DNA of 8,969 nt from Solobacterium sp. (GTDB taxonomy: Bacteria; Bacillota_I; Bacilli_A; Erysipelotrichales; Erysipelotrichaceae). Positions within the stretch are counted from its first letter, which is position 1, and every line of letters begins with the position of its first letter. The notes beneath the pieces are model-generated. The model had not been told where the DNA came from and ran no database searches. It saw only the letters and a program-made list of their open reading frames with translations. The stretch spans positions 1 to 8,969 of the forward strand of contig JAFYGX010000047.1 of NCBI GenBank assembly GCA_017543025.1. Reading direction: 5' to 3'. This document shows positions 1-6,262 of the stretch, one piece after another. The position numbers and the translations under genes are program-made.

Positions 1-829
1 GGCACGGATCGCACCAGGTTCTCCAGATATTGACCATGGTGTAATCGCTTTTCGCAAACAGGTCATCACTGCGGACCGGATTGCCGTCGAGATCCTGTGC
101 GGTGAAGGAAATTTTCGTGCCGGGTTCCGGATAGCTGACTGCAGACTTCGGCTGTTTCAGCTCGAAGTATTCCGAGTGTTTCTTGATGTCGTCGGAAAGA
201 TCGAGATATTCCTGCCTGAGATCCGGCTGAAAGGAATCCAAGGTTGCTTTGACCTTCGGGTTGTCGAAGTTGAGCCCGAGGTGATAATACCGGTATCCGT
301 TCTTCTCGCCGATCTCGGAAGGGGTCCCGTAAACGTCGATGACATTGCCGAGCAGATCTGCCGCAACATCGTCACAGGTACGGCTGTTGTTTACGCCGAT
401 GATGGCGAATACCGGCAGAACCGTGGTATAGAAGGAATTGAGTTTCTCCTGGGTAGCCTCATCAACGGTATCCAGCGAATCGGTCTCCCGAAGCAGATTC
501 TGGTATTCATCCATTTCTTCATGGGTTCTTGCGAGATACTGAAGAAGACCGAAGACCACGCCGGAGCCAACCTCCTTTTCTCCGATATCCGAAGGCGAAA
601 GAAGGAAGCCTTTCAGGGAATGAATATCCTGTGGCAGTGTCAGGCTTATGCCGGTTGCGGGCATGTCCACCGTATGAAGTTCGTTTTTCTCTTCCGGCGC
701 AGCGGTCTCTGTGCCTGTGCTTACTTCCGCAGCTGCTGTCGTCTCCGGCTGCGGAGAAGCAGCCGGGGCGGCCTTGCCACAGGCGGAAATCAGGGCTGCC
801 GCAACTAAAGCGGCGAGTGATTTTTTCAT
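1..829 (-). CDS. Lipoprotein with C-terminal TlpA/thioredoxin-like domain (3' end beyond window)
   Basis: The reading frame is open from ATG at 829 to the window edge, giving 276 complete residues. A strong GGAGG lies 5 nt before the ATG. The protein begins with a short basic N-terminus, a hydrophobic stretch and the lipobox I14-S-A-C17, so it should be a lipoprotein anchored outside the membrane. An Ala/Pro/Thr/Glu-rich linker (about 19-50) follows, then an unrecognised domain (about 55-225). From about residue 233 the sequence resembles a redoxin entry (PEPGTKISFTAQDLDGNPV), ending in VNIWRTWCDPC, with the CxxC pair at C273 and C276. This is the TlpA/ResA-type pattern, where WCGPC is usual and here the motif is CDPC. 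Known members reduce or exchange disulfides of exported proteins; the substrate here is unknown. The remainder of the thioredoxin fold would lie beyond base 1. The lipoprotein call is firm and the redox call is likely. Confidence 0.88.
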   Translation of the reverse strand, partial: MKKSLAALVAAALISACGKAAPAASPQPETTAAAEVSTGTETAAPEEKNELHTVDMPATGISLTLPQDIHSLKGFLLSPSDIGEKEVGSGVVFGLLQYLARTHEEMDEYQNLLRETDSLDTVDEATQEKLNSFYTTVLPVFAIIGVNNSRTCDDVAADLLGNVIDVYGTPSEIGEKNGYRYYHLGLNFDNPKVKATLDSFQPDLRQEYLDLSDDIKKHSEYFELKQPKSAVSYPEPGTKISFTAQDLDGNPVRSDDLFAKSDYTMVNIWRTWCDPC

Positions 830-876
830 AGATTCCTCCAATCCATGCATAACTGCAGTACAGAATTCCTTCAAAT

Positions 877-882
877 AGTATA
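877..882 (-). promoter_or_regulatory. Putative -10 box for the TlpA-like lipoprotein gene
   Basis: On the minus strand TATACT matches the -10 consensus at 5 of 6 positions. It lies about 48 nt upstream of the ATG at 829, leaving a leader of roughly 40 nt that ends in GGAGG. No convincing -35 is seen at 16-18 nt. Confidence 0.4.
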
Positions 883-959
883 CGTTTCCCGGGCAGATTT
901 CCATGTTTTTGATCATTGTTCCACGTTGTGCAAAAAGACAGGATTACGATTTACAGGGT

Positions 960-1166
960 TCAAGTATCGCTGAGCGATCCTTTCGCATGGGAAGCGTCAG
1001 CGTGGAGTAACCGGGTGCTTCCGAATTGAAGAAGGAGCCGGAGAATTCGCGGCCATATGGTCTTATCTTTCTTCAGCACATAAGCATAGGGTTTCATATT
1101 GATTCAATCTATCAGGCATTCAGCGGTAACGCAATGGAAGGACTGTTTTCAGGGAAGAAAGTCTGA
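960..1166 (+). pseudogene. IS66-family transposase, C-terminal remnant with frameshifts
   Basis: Three consecutive frame segments together read as the C-terminal end of an IS66-type (ISBst12-like) transposase. Segment 1 (960-989) gives SSIAERSFRM, matching the conserved NNxAERDLRM block that carries the catalytic Glu. Segment 2 (about 992-1099) gives KRQRGVTGCFRIEEGAGEF followed by AAIWSYLSSAHKH, matching the family's VSGCFRxEEGAxxFxxIRxYISTARK. Segment 3 (1101-1166) gives DSIYQAFSGNAMEGLFSGKK and ends in TGA at 1164-1166. Frame changes fall near 990 and near 1097-1101. Only about 70 residues remain of a protein usually near 500, so this is a dead fragment and the rest of the element is not in the window. 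The family match is made from remembered motifs, not a search. Confidence 0.8.
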
Positions 1167-1223
1167 GGTTCCGCCTTTTTGACAGCAGTACTTAAATCAC
1201 ATAGATTTCCTGCAGAAAAATCA

Positions 1224-1240
1224 GGCGACCGGACAGTTAC
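1224..1240 (-). repeat. Possible right terminal inverted repeat of the IS66 remnant
   Basis: Read inward on the minus strand from 1240, the sequence starts GTAACTGTCCGG. IS66-family ends typically begin GTAA, and this site lies 74 bp after the transposase remnant's stop codon, a plausible distance for the element end. The opposite end is not in the window, so no repeat pair can be shown. Confidence 0.3.
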
Positions 1241-1278
1241 CATCACGTTAAATTAACTTCAGATCAAGGGCAAATCCC

Positions 1279-1318
1279 ATCACAGATTTTGTTTTTCCTG
1301 TTTTGAATCATCTGTGAT
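1279..1318. repeat. 9-bp perfect inverted repeat with 22-nt spacer
   Basis: ATCACAGAT (1279-1287) is the exact reverse complement of ATCTGTGAT (1310-1318). A short TTTT run follows on the plus side. It could form a stem-loop, but the AT-rich stem and long loop make it weak as a terminator. Its role is unknown. Confidence 0.4.
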
Positions 1319-1437
1319 TTTGTGCTTCAGAACAAACAAATTATCATCAACGATATGCATGCAGGAATGTACAATAAGACCATATTCAGCAAAAAGACCC
1401 CGGTACTCAAACGGGAGTGTCTCACAATTATAACGGG

Positions 1438-1532
1438 TATTACCTTTGAACGCTGCAGTCAGCGAAGAGCAGAAACATCTGATCAGCCTTGGCTGGGTTG
1501 ATGAAGGTATCGGCTTCTGCGCCTGCAAATAA
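1438..1532 (+). pseudogene. Decayed C-terminal DUF5648-type repeat
   Basis: From 1452 the plus strand reads AAVSEEQKHLISLGWVDEG then IGFCACK and stops at TAA 1530-1532. This matches the second half of a DUF5648-type repeat and closely parallels the last repeat of the large peptidase downstream (KERDFLITAGWKSEGVGFYA). Just upstream, TAT TAC (1438-1443) then a CT remnant and TTG AAC can be read as YYTLNA if one base has been lost at about 1444, so the frame is broken. No start codon or N-terminal part is recognisable. It is probably the tail of a lost gene related to the downstream peptidase. Confidence 0.72.
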
Positions 1533-1543
1533 GCAAACATACA

Positions 1544-1576
1544 GAGGTGGTTCTCAAGAGGGAATCACCTTATTTA
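1544..1576 (+). terminator. Terminator-like hairpin after the DUF5648 remnant
   Basis: The arms AGGTGGTTCTC (1545-1555) and GGGAATCACCT (1560-1570) pair over 11 positions, two of them G-U, around an AAGA loop. TTATTT follows. It lies 12 nt after the stop codon of the DUF5648 remnant, where a terminator of the former gene would be expected. Confidence 0.55.
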
Positions 1577-1684
1577 CTGCGTGTATCTGATTGTATTTCT
1601 GCATAGGCTGACAGCTGCAGGTACCCGGAAACAGGATCACACAATGAATTGATATTCTTGTGCTTTTGTCTGAGAAAGGAAGCG

Positions 1685-1690
1685 TATAAT
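1685..1690 (+). promoter_or_regulatory. Putative -10 box for the C11 peptidase gene
   Basis: A perfect TATAAT lies 95 nt upstream of the ATG at 1786, predicting a leader of about 90 nt. No good -35 hexamer is present at 16-18 nt spacing (CTTTTG at 1663 is the nearest candidate), so an activator or another promoter is possible. Confidence 0.5.
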
Positions 1691-1785
1691 AGGTTCATAC
1701 AGAGCGATCGGCGAAACAGATCATTGAGCTTTCGAATCATTCAGAGGGCAGGAGTTTCGCAGAAATCGCAGGGAAAGGGGACATC

Positions 1786-4700
1786 ATGAATCGGAATCGA
1801 AACAAACCATTTTATCTGTTTTTCCTGTTCCTTCTCTGTTTTTCACTGTTTACGCAAACCGCATTAACAGCGACGTTTGCGGAAGAAACACCCGAAACAG
1901 CAGAAGAAACAGAAGAACCGGCAGCGGAAGAAGCGGAAGAACCCGCGGAGCTGTCTGAAGAGACAGAAGAAGCTCCGGAGGAATTGCCGGAAGAGCTGGA
2001 AGAAGTTTCTGAGCCGGAAGAAGAGCTGGAAGAAGAAGCACCGGAAAAAGCAGAATACACAATTCTTCTGTATATCTGCGGATCGAATCTGGAAGGGGAA
2101 ATGGCAAATGGGACCCATAACCTGATGCAGATTCTGAATTCCAGTTACAGCAAGGACAAAAAAGTACGCGTTCTGGTACTGACCGGCGGAACCTATCGTT
2201 GGCATATGGATTCGAAATATACCATTACGGAAGGGAAAGCTCAGATTGCGATGGGAATCCCGGCGGAATCCACTAATGTCTGGGAGGTTTACGGTGCCGA
2301 TGCGGCGGATGCCGATTTCAGAAGCAAAATGGTCTGGCTGTCTGATGGTACAAATACGGTTACCGGCGGAAAACTGGTGAACACCTCGGATTCTGAAAAC
2401 CTGAAGAAATTCATCAACTGGGGTATCACTTATGCCCCGGCAAAGAAATACGGCGTCATTCTGTGGGATCATGGCAGCGGACCCTGCGGCGGATTTGCGA
2501 ATGATGATTATGCCAGAGACGGACAGTTCCAAGAGGGTGCGACTGAGATGAAGGTCAATCAGATCGCCGATGCGCTGAGAACCAATAACCTGGTCAAAAG
2601 CGGGGCTAAATTCGAGTTTATTGATTTTGATACCTGCCTGATGGGCGGCCTTGAAACAACGCTTGCATTTGCGGATACCACAAACTATCATATCGGTTCA
2701 CCGGAGCTGGAACCGGGCAGAGGCCAGGATTATCAGTGGCTTACAGATCTCGGCAAGAACCCGCAGATGACCGGATTCGAGATCGGCAAGCGCGTGGTTG
2801 ACCTGATGTATCAGTATTACAATTCCGGTGAAAACAAAATGGAAGCGACCCTGACGGTCACGAATATTGATGAGCTTGTTAAGAGCGGGCTGATTGGAGC
2901 GCTGAATGAACTGAACACCACTCTCATGAAGGAAGTGTCAGAGCCGCAGAATGGGGAATATCTGTTCTTTGACGAATATAATTCTGCGATCAATGCGTTC
3001 CGTTACGGCGGTGACTGCGCTTATTTCGATCTTGGAAATCTGATTCAAAAGCTGACAGTTGCGGAAAAGGAAATCACGCTGAAGAATCTTGAAGCCGAAG
3101 AGATCGATGATAAAAATCATTATGATATGACAAAACTCAGAGCGGTGTGTGATGTTCTGAATAATGATAAGATTTTCTACAGCAGTGCAACAGATGATCT
3201 GAGCACAAAGGATTCGTTCTACCGCAGTGTAAACGGGGAAGTGGAATATACATCGCTGAAACCTTCCGGATCCTTCCTGTTCTTTACACCTTCTACGCAG
3301 CCGGGAAGCGTGCTGGATTACGGGGTGGTAATGAATGAAACAATTAAAGGAATGCCGGACGGATCGCAGAAAGAATTCCTCAGCAGCTATCTGAAGACCA
3401 TGCTGAGATATGCGCTGGTTGCGGAAACAGGCAGATTTACCGCATTGATGACAGCTATGGGAACACCGGAGGACGCGATCAATTATGATTCGGTCAAAAC
3501 TGCCATCCAGAAAATGGGTTACTGGGAAACCGAAGTGGCGAAAATCATCGAATTGACCGGAGCGTCAGAAGAGGCTCTGAAGCCATGGCTCAATGAGGTA
3601 ATCAATCAGCAGAAGAAAGAAACCGTCCGCACGGATAAAGTTACATCCTACGATGCCTATGATCTCAACGGCAAGGGCTATAAGATTACGATTGACGGAA
3701 TCCGGAAACGCAGTATCAGTGATGTTGCGGTAGAAGTCACAGCAGAACTTCCGGTCGCAAAGAAATATCTGGAAAACCATACGGATATTGCGAAAAAGAT
3801 CAACTGGAATCAGGCGTCAGAGTTCTCTCTCGGAACGATGAAAGGAGAAATCGTCCGTGATTTTGATCAGGACATCAAAGACATTGACGAGTATTTCAAA
3901 AAATATGTCAAATGGCTGAATGCCACCAATGCCACCTGGATGCTGGAAGGAATCAGCGAAACGATGGACGTTCTGCAGGATGAGAACAAGGTGGTTCATG
4001 CGATTGATGTGGTCTATAACAACGATGTTGTGATGGTTCCTGCTGCTGTCACAGACAAAAACGGGGAATACAGACTTGTGGCGCTGGAATTTTCATTAAG
4101 CGAAACCGACAGCCGTCTGGAGAATCTGATTGTAACCAACGGAGATTCCAGAACCCGTGTGAATCCGAGAGAACTTCCGGAAACACAGACGTATGAACTG
4201 ATGTCGGTGAAGGTAGTTCGGGGAGCCGGAAATGAGGACTACTATATTCCGATCAGCGGATCAACGTTCAAAGTGAACGCAAGGAATGCGGATACCATTA
4301 AGATTGTTTCGAAAAATGCGAACGAAATTCCTGATATCGAAACCAGAACGGGCGAAAAGGGATTCACAAGAACCGCATATGCAATCGATATTTACGGATA
4401 CCGCTATGATATTACCGAACCGGTAATCAATAAACCGGCAGGCAGTATCTACAGTATGAAGCGTGCCTATGCACCGGAAGCTGTATACAACGCAAAGGTG
4501 CAGAAACCGGCTGTGGAAATGGACGGCATCAAGCTGAAGGAAGGAACGGACTATACACTCAAGACTGCCGGAGCGGAGCTGAAGAATGTCGGGACGTATA
4601 CCATCCGTCTGGAAGGAAAAGGAAGCTATTTCGATGAGCTGGAAACCGAATTTGTGATCCGGAAGGAAGATATCGCCAACACTTCAATCAGCGGCATCGA

Positions 4701-5310
4701 TAATGCGGAATATACCGGCAAGGCAATTGAGCCGAAACCGGTGGTAACGCTGGGGGATGTGACACTGAAGGAAGGAACCGATTATAAGCTGTCCTATAAG
4801 AACAATGTGAATATCGGGGAAGCGACGGTTACCATCACAGGTATCAATAACCTGCAGGGCAGCGTACCGGTCACATTCAATATCGTTGAAGTGCTGGATC
4901 AGATCGAAGTTTACCGGATGTACAATCCGAACAGCGGCGAACATTTCTATACCTCCGCAAAGGAAGAGAAAGAAGCGCTTGAAAAGGCAGGCTGGAAGTA
5001 TGAAGGCGTTGCGTTCCATTCGCTGAGTTCGTCTTCTCATCCGCTGTACAGGGTCTATAACCCCAACGCCGGCGATCATCATTACACGGAATCGACCGCC
5101 GAGCGGGATCATCTGATTAAGGTAGGCTGGAAAGAAGAGGGCATTGCCTTCTATGTAACCGATCAGCAGGGAGGCGTTCCGCTGTACCGTCTGTATAATC
5201 CGAATGCAGAGGCTGGGGCGCATCATTACACCGCTTCCGTCAAGGAGCGTGATTTCCTGATCACCGCCGGCTGGAAGAGTGAAGGCGTCGGATTCTACGC
5301 CGTACAGTAA
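1786..5310 (+). CDS. Exported clostripain-family (C11) cysteine peptidase with Ig-like and DUF5648 repeats
   Basis: This is a secreted cysteine protease candidate of 1174 residues. ATG 1786 follows AAAGGGG at 5 nt spacing. The signal peptide (about 1-32) has a long hydrophobic core and a likely cut near A32. An acidic Glu/Pro/Ala tract covers about 33-90. The C11 domain starts near residue 91 with YTILLYICGSNLEGE. It has the catalytic His in WDHGSG (H229) and the catalytic Cys in DFDTCLMGG (C284). The 55-residue gap equals that recalled for clostripain His176/Cys231. D282, two before the Cys, matches the Asp proposed to set clostripain's preference for basic P1 residues, so cleavage after Arg or Lys is a reasonable inference. 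A long middle region (about 480-890) is not recognised. Two Ig-like domains of the 'LKEGTDY' type follow (about 898-959 and 966-1034), then three DUF5648-type repeats (1042-1174). There is no LPXTG sorting signal. The repeats may hold the enzyme at a surface or glycan, but their ligand is unknown. Confidence 0.9.
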   Translation: MNRNRNKPFYLFFLFLLCFSLFTQTALTATFAEETPETAEETEEPAAEEAEEPAELSEETEEAPEELPEELEEVSEPEEELEEEAPEKAEYTILLYICGSNLEGEMANGTHNLMQILNSSYSKDKKVRVLVLTGGTYRWHMDSKYTITEGKAQIAMGIPAESTNVWEVYGADAADADFRSKMVWLSDGTNTVTGGKLVNTSDSENLKKFINWGITYAPAKKYGVILWDHGSGPCGGFANDDYARDGQFQEGATEMKVNQIADALRTNNLVKSGAKFEFIDFDTCLMGGLETTLAFADTTNYHIGSPELEPGRGQDYQWLTDLGKNPQMTGFEIGKRVVDLMYQYYNSGENKMEATLTVTNIDELVKSGLIGALNELNTTLMKEVSEPQNGEYLFFDEYNSAINAFRYGGDCAYFDLGNLIQKLTVAEKEITLKNLEAEEIDDKNHYDMTKLRAVCDVLNNDKIFYSSATDDLSTKDSFYRSVNGEVEYTSLKPSGSFLFFTPSTQPGSVLDYGVVMNETIKGMPDGSQKEFLSSYLKTMLRYALVAETGRFTALMTAMGTPEDAINYDSVKTAIQKMGYWETEVAKIIELTGASEEALKPWLNEVINQQKKETVRTDKVTSYDAYDLNGKGYKITIDGIRKRSISDVAVEVTAELPVAKKYLENHTDIAKKINWNQASEFSLGTMKGEIVRDFDQDIKDIDEYFKKYVKWLNATNATWMLEGISETMDVLQDENKVVHAIDVVYNNDVVMVPAAVTDKNGEYRLVALEFSLSETDSRLENLIVTNGDSRTRVNPRELPETQTYELMSVKVVRGAGNEDYYIPISGSTFKVNARNADTIKIVSKNANEIPDIETRTGEKGFTRTAYAIDIYGYRYDITEPVINKPAGSIYSMKRAYAPEAVYNAKVQKPAVEMDGIKLKEGTDYTLKTAGAELKNVGTYTIRLEGKGSYFDELETEFVIRKEDIANTSISGIDNAEYTGKAIEPKPVVTLGDVTLKEGTDYKLSYKNNVNIGEATVTITGINNLQGSVPVTFNIVEVLDQIEVYRMYNPNSGEHFYTSAKEEKEALEKAGWKYEGVAFHSLSSSSHPLYRVYNPNAGDHHYTESTAERDHLIKVGWKEEGIAFYVTDQQGGVPLYRLYNPNAEAGAHHYTASVKERDFLITAGWKSEGVGFYAVQ
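1882..2055 (+). repeat. Low-complexity acidic (Glu-rich) coding tract
   Basis: This purine-rich, GAA/GAG-dominated stretch encodes residues 33-90 of the C11 peptidase, more than half Glu with Pro and Ala. It lies between the signal peptide and the catalytic domain, where a spacer or prosegment would sit. Long open frames on the opposite strand here are by-products of the biased composition. Confidence 0.8.
4909..5304 (+). repeat. Three tandem DUF5648-type repeats in the C11 peptidase
   Basis: Repeat 1 (residues 1042-1078) begins VYRMYNPNSGEHFYT, repeat 2 (1087-1123) LYRVYNPNAGDHHYT, and repeat 3 (1133-1171) LYRLYNPNAEAGAHHYT. Each ends in the pattern AGW-K-EGV-F. Repeat 3 carries a two-residue insertion (AE-AG) before HHYT. 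The domain is common at the C-terminus of secreted Gram-positive proteins and its molecular function is not established. Confidence 0.85.
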
Positions 5311-5316
5311 CAGAGA

Positions 5317-5354
5317 GAAGTTTGCAGGACATGGTTCTGCAGACTTCTTTTTTT
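5317..5354 (+). terminator. Rho-independent terminator of the C11 peptidase gene
   Basis: GAAGTTTGCAG (5317-5327) pairs with CTGCAGACTTC (5337-5347) over 11 positions with one G-U and a 9-nt loop. Seven T follow directly. It starts 7 nt after the stop codon. Confidence 0.93.
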
Positions 5355-5362
5355 ATGGGCAG

Positions 5363-5401
5363 AAAATGAAAAAGGCCATGCCTTACAGCTGACATGGCCT
5401 T
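5363..5401 (-). terminator. Rho-independent terminator of the minus-strand hydrolase gene
   Basis: A perfect 9-bp stem (AAGGCCATG 5372-5380, CATGGCCTT 5393-5401) with a 12-nt loop is followed on the minus strand by TTTTT then CATTTTC. There is no T run on the plus side, so it is directed against transcripts arriving from 5415. With the preceding terminator it forms a convergent pair. Confidence 0.9.
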
Positions 5402-5414
5402 GCGGATTTCCTTA

Positions 5415-6200
5415 TTATTCAGATTCAGATGCTTCAGGGTCGTTTACCCGGATGACCGTCGTGATCGGGCAGTGATCCGTCGGATATACGCCAAGCACCA
5501 TCCCGGAATGGATGGAAGAAGCGATCACTTCAGGTTCTTCGCTGACGAAGATGTGATCGATCGGCCGGTAACGGGAGGCACTTGCCTGGATGAATCCGCG
5601 GATGGTTGTCCGTCCGTCATGCGGCGCTGTATCTTTCACGTGCAGGAAGCGGTCGGAAATCAGATCCTGAAGCGGCTTTGAAACAAGGGTGGTATTGAAG
5701 TCACCGGTTACTGCGGTAAATGCGCCTTCCCGGTAATCTTCCAGAACGGTTTTGAATACACGGACCTGCTTCATGCGGGCAGAGGGAAGCAGATGGTCAA
5801 GATGGGTATTTGCGAATGTGAAGCGGATTCCGCATGTTCTGTCTTCCAGTACAGCCATGGTCGCAATTCTCGGAAAGATGGAATCCTGGAATTTGCTGGG
5901 GACATCCGGCGTATCGGAAAGCCAGATCGTTTTGCCTCTGATCAGCCGGAAGCGATCCCGCCGGTAAAGAATACAGCATCGTTCATTCGTCTTGTCTGAA
6001 GACTGCCGTGCCTTGCCGAAAAAACAGTAGGTTTCAAACAGTTCGGGAAGCTCTGCTATCATGAAATCCATCAGTTCCTGTACGCCGATCAGGTCCGGAT
6101 CCTGTTCCCTGACCAGCTCTGCAAGGGAATTCTTCCGTCTGCGGAATGAGGTGACAGATTCATTTTTCATATTCAGTGTCATCAGTTTGTATGTCGGCAT
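5415..6200 (-). CDS. Endonuclease/exonuclease/phosphatase (EEP) family hydrolase
   Basis: This 261-residue cytosolic protein has no signal peptide or membrane segment. The metal-dependent EEP fold signatures occur in order: N10 (LMTLNM), E42 (IGVQE), the family motif LSDTPDVPSKF at about 95-105, NTHLDH with H133, GDFN with D167 and N169, IDHIFV with D215/H216, and a terminal TDHCP with D242/H243. All expected acidic and His residues of the DNase I-like active site are present. The family covers nucleases, phosphodiesterases and sugar- or lipid-phosphate phosphatases, and the sequence does not show which substrate is used. ATG 6200 has GGGAGG 9 nt upstream. The gene follows metK on the same strand after 62 nt, so it may be partly co-transcribed, although a promoter-like site lies in the gap. 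Confidence 0.88.
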   Translation of the reverse strand: MPTYKLMTLNMKNESVTSFRRRKNSLAELVREQDPDLIGVQELMDFMIAELPELFETYCFFGKARQSSDKTNERCCILYRRDRFRLIRGKTIWLSDTPDVPSKFQDSIFPRIATMAVLEDRTCGIRFTFANTHLDHLLPSARMKQVRVFKTVLEDYREGAFTAVTGDFNTTLVSKPLQDLISDRFLHVKDTAPHDGRTTIRGFIQASASRYRPIDHIFVSEEPEVIASSIHSGMVLGVYPTDHCPITTVIRVNDPEASESE

Positions 6201-6227
6201 AGATTACTACCTCCCGTTTCTACAGAG

Positions 6228-6257
6228 ATTATAAAGGAAGCCGAAGCTTCCTGTAAT
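6228..6257 (-). promoter_or_regulatory. Putative promoter for the EEP hydrolase gene
   Basis: On the minus strand a perfect TATAAT (6233-6228) is preceded at 18 nt by ATTACA (6257-6252), which matches 4 of 6 positions of the -35 box. Transcription would start near 6221, about 20 nt before the ATG. The spacer coincides with a UUCG hairpin. Confidence 0.45.
6235..6252 (-). terminator. UUCG-tetraloop hairpin downstream of metK
   Basis: On the minus strand AGGAAGC-TTCG-GCTTCCT forms a perfect 7-bp stem with a C(UUCG)G tetraloop, 10 nt after the metK stop. Only TT then ATAAT follows, so the U tract is poor. It may be a weak terminator or an mRNA 3'-end stabiliser. Confidence 0.5.
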
Positions 6258-6262
6258 GGATT

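Larger units (their letters stand above)
830..1785. other. Gene-free region with decayed mobile and coding remnants
   Basis: No intact gene can be supported across these roughly 950 bases. From left to right the region holds the promoter of the minus-strand lipoprotein gene, an IS66-family transposase remnant with frameshifts, and a possible IS terminus. These are followed by an AT-rich stretch with a 9-bp inverted repeat, a DUF5648-like C-terminal remnant with a terminator hairpin, and the promoter of the C11 peptidase gene. A minus-strand open frame across 1280-1540 overlaps the DUF5648 remnant in antisense and has no ribosome binding site. Confidence 0.7.

Noticed and set aside
176..831. 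Plus-strand open frames of 210 and 100 residues
   Set aside because: They are antisense to the lipoprotein gene, which has a strong ribosome site, a lipobox and a thioredoxin motif; the plus frames have no such support.
1279..1318. CRP-like operator suggested by ATCACA and TGTGAT halves
   Set aside because: The halves are 22 nt apart and in the opposite order to a CRP site, so only a simple inverted repeat is supported.
1368..1502. Short plus-strand frame starting MYNKTIFSKK
   Set aside because: It reads through the DUF5648 remnant in a different frame, is only about 44 codons long, and lacks a convincing ribosome site.
1691..1785. Possible riboswitch or structured leader before the C11 peptidase gene
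   Set aside because: The roughly 90-nt leader shows only short scattered complementarity and no motif of a known class.
1812..2691. Several open frames opposite or alongside the start of the C11 peptidase gene
   Set aside because: They arise from the GAA-rich acidic tract (poly-Ser, poly-Leu and Phe-rich on the minus strand, Lys/Arg-rich in another plus frame) and lie over a clear catalytic domain.
4684..5226. 180-residue minus-strand open frame
   Set aside because: It is antisense to the Ig-like domains and DUF5648 repeats, and shows no recognisable domain.
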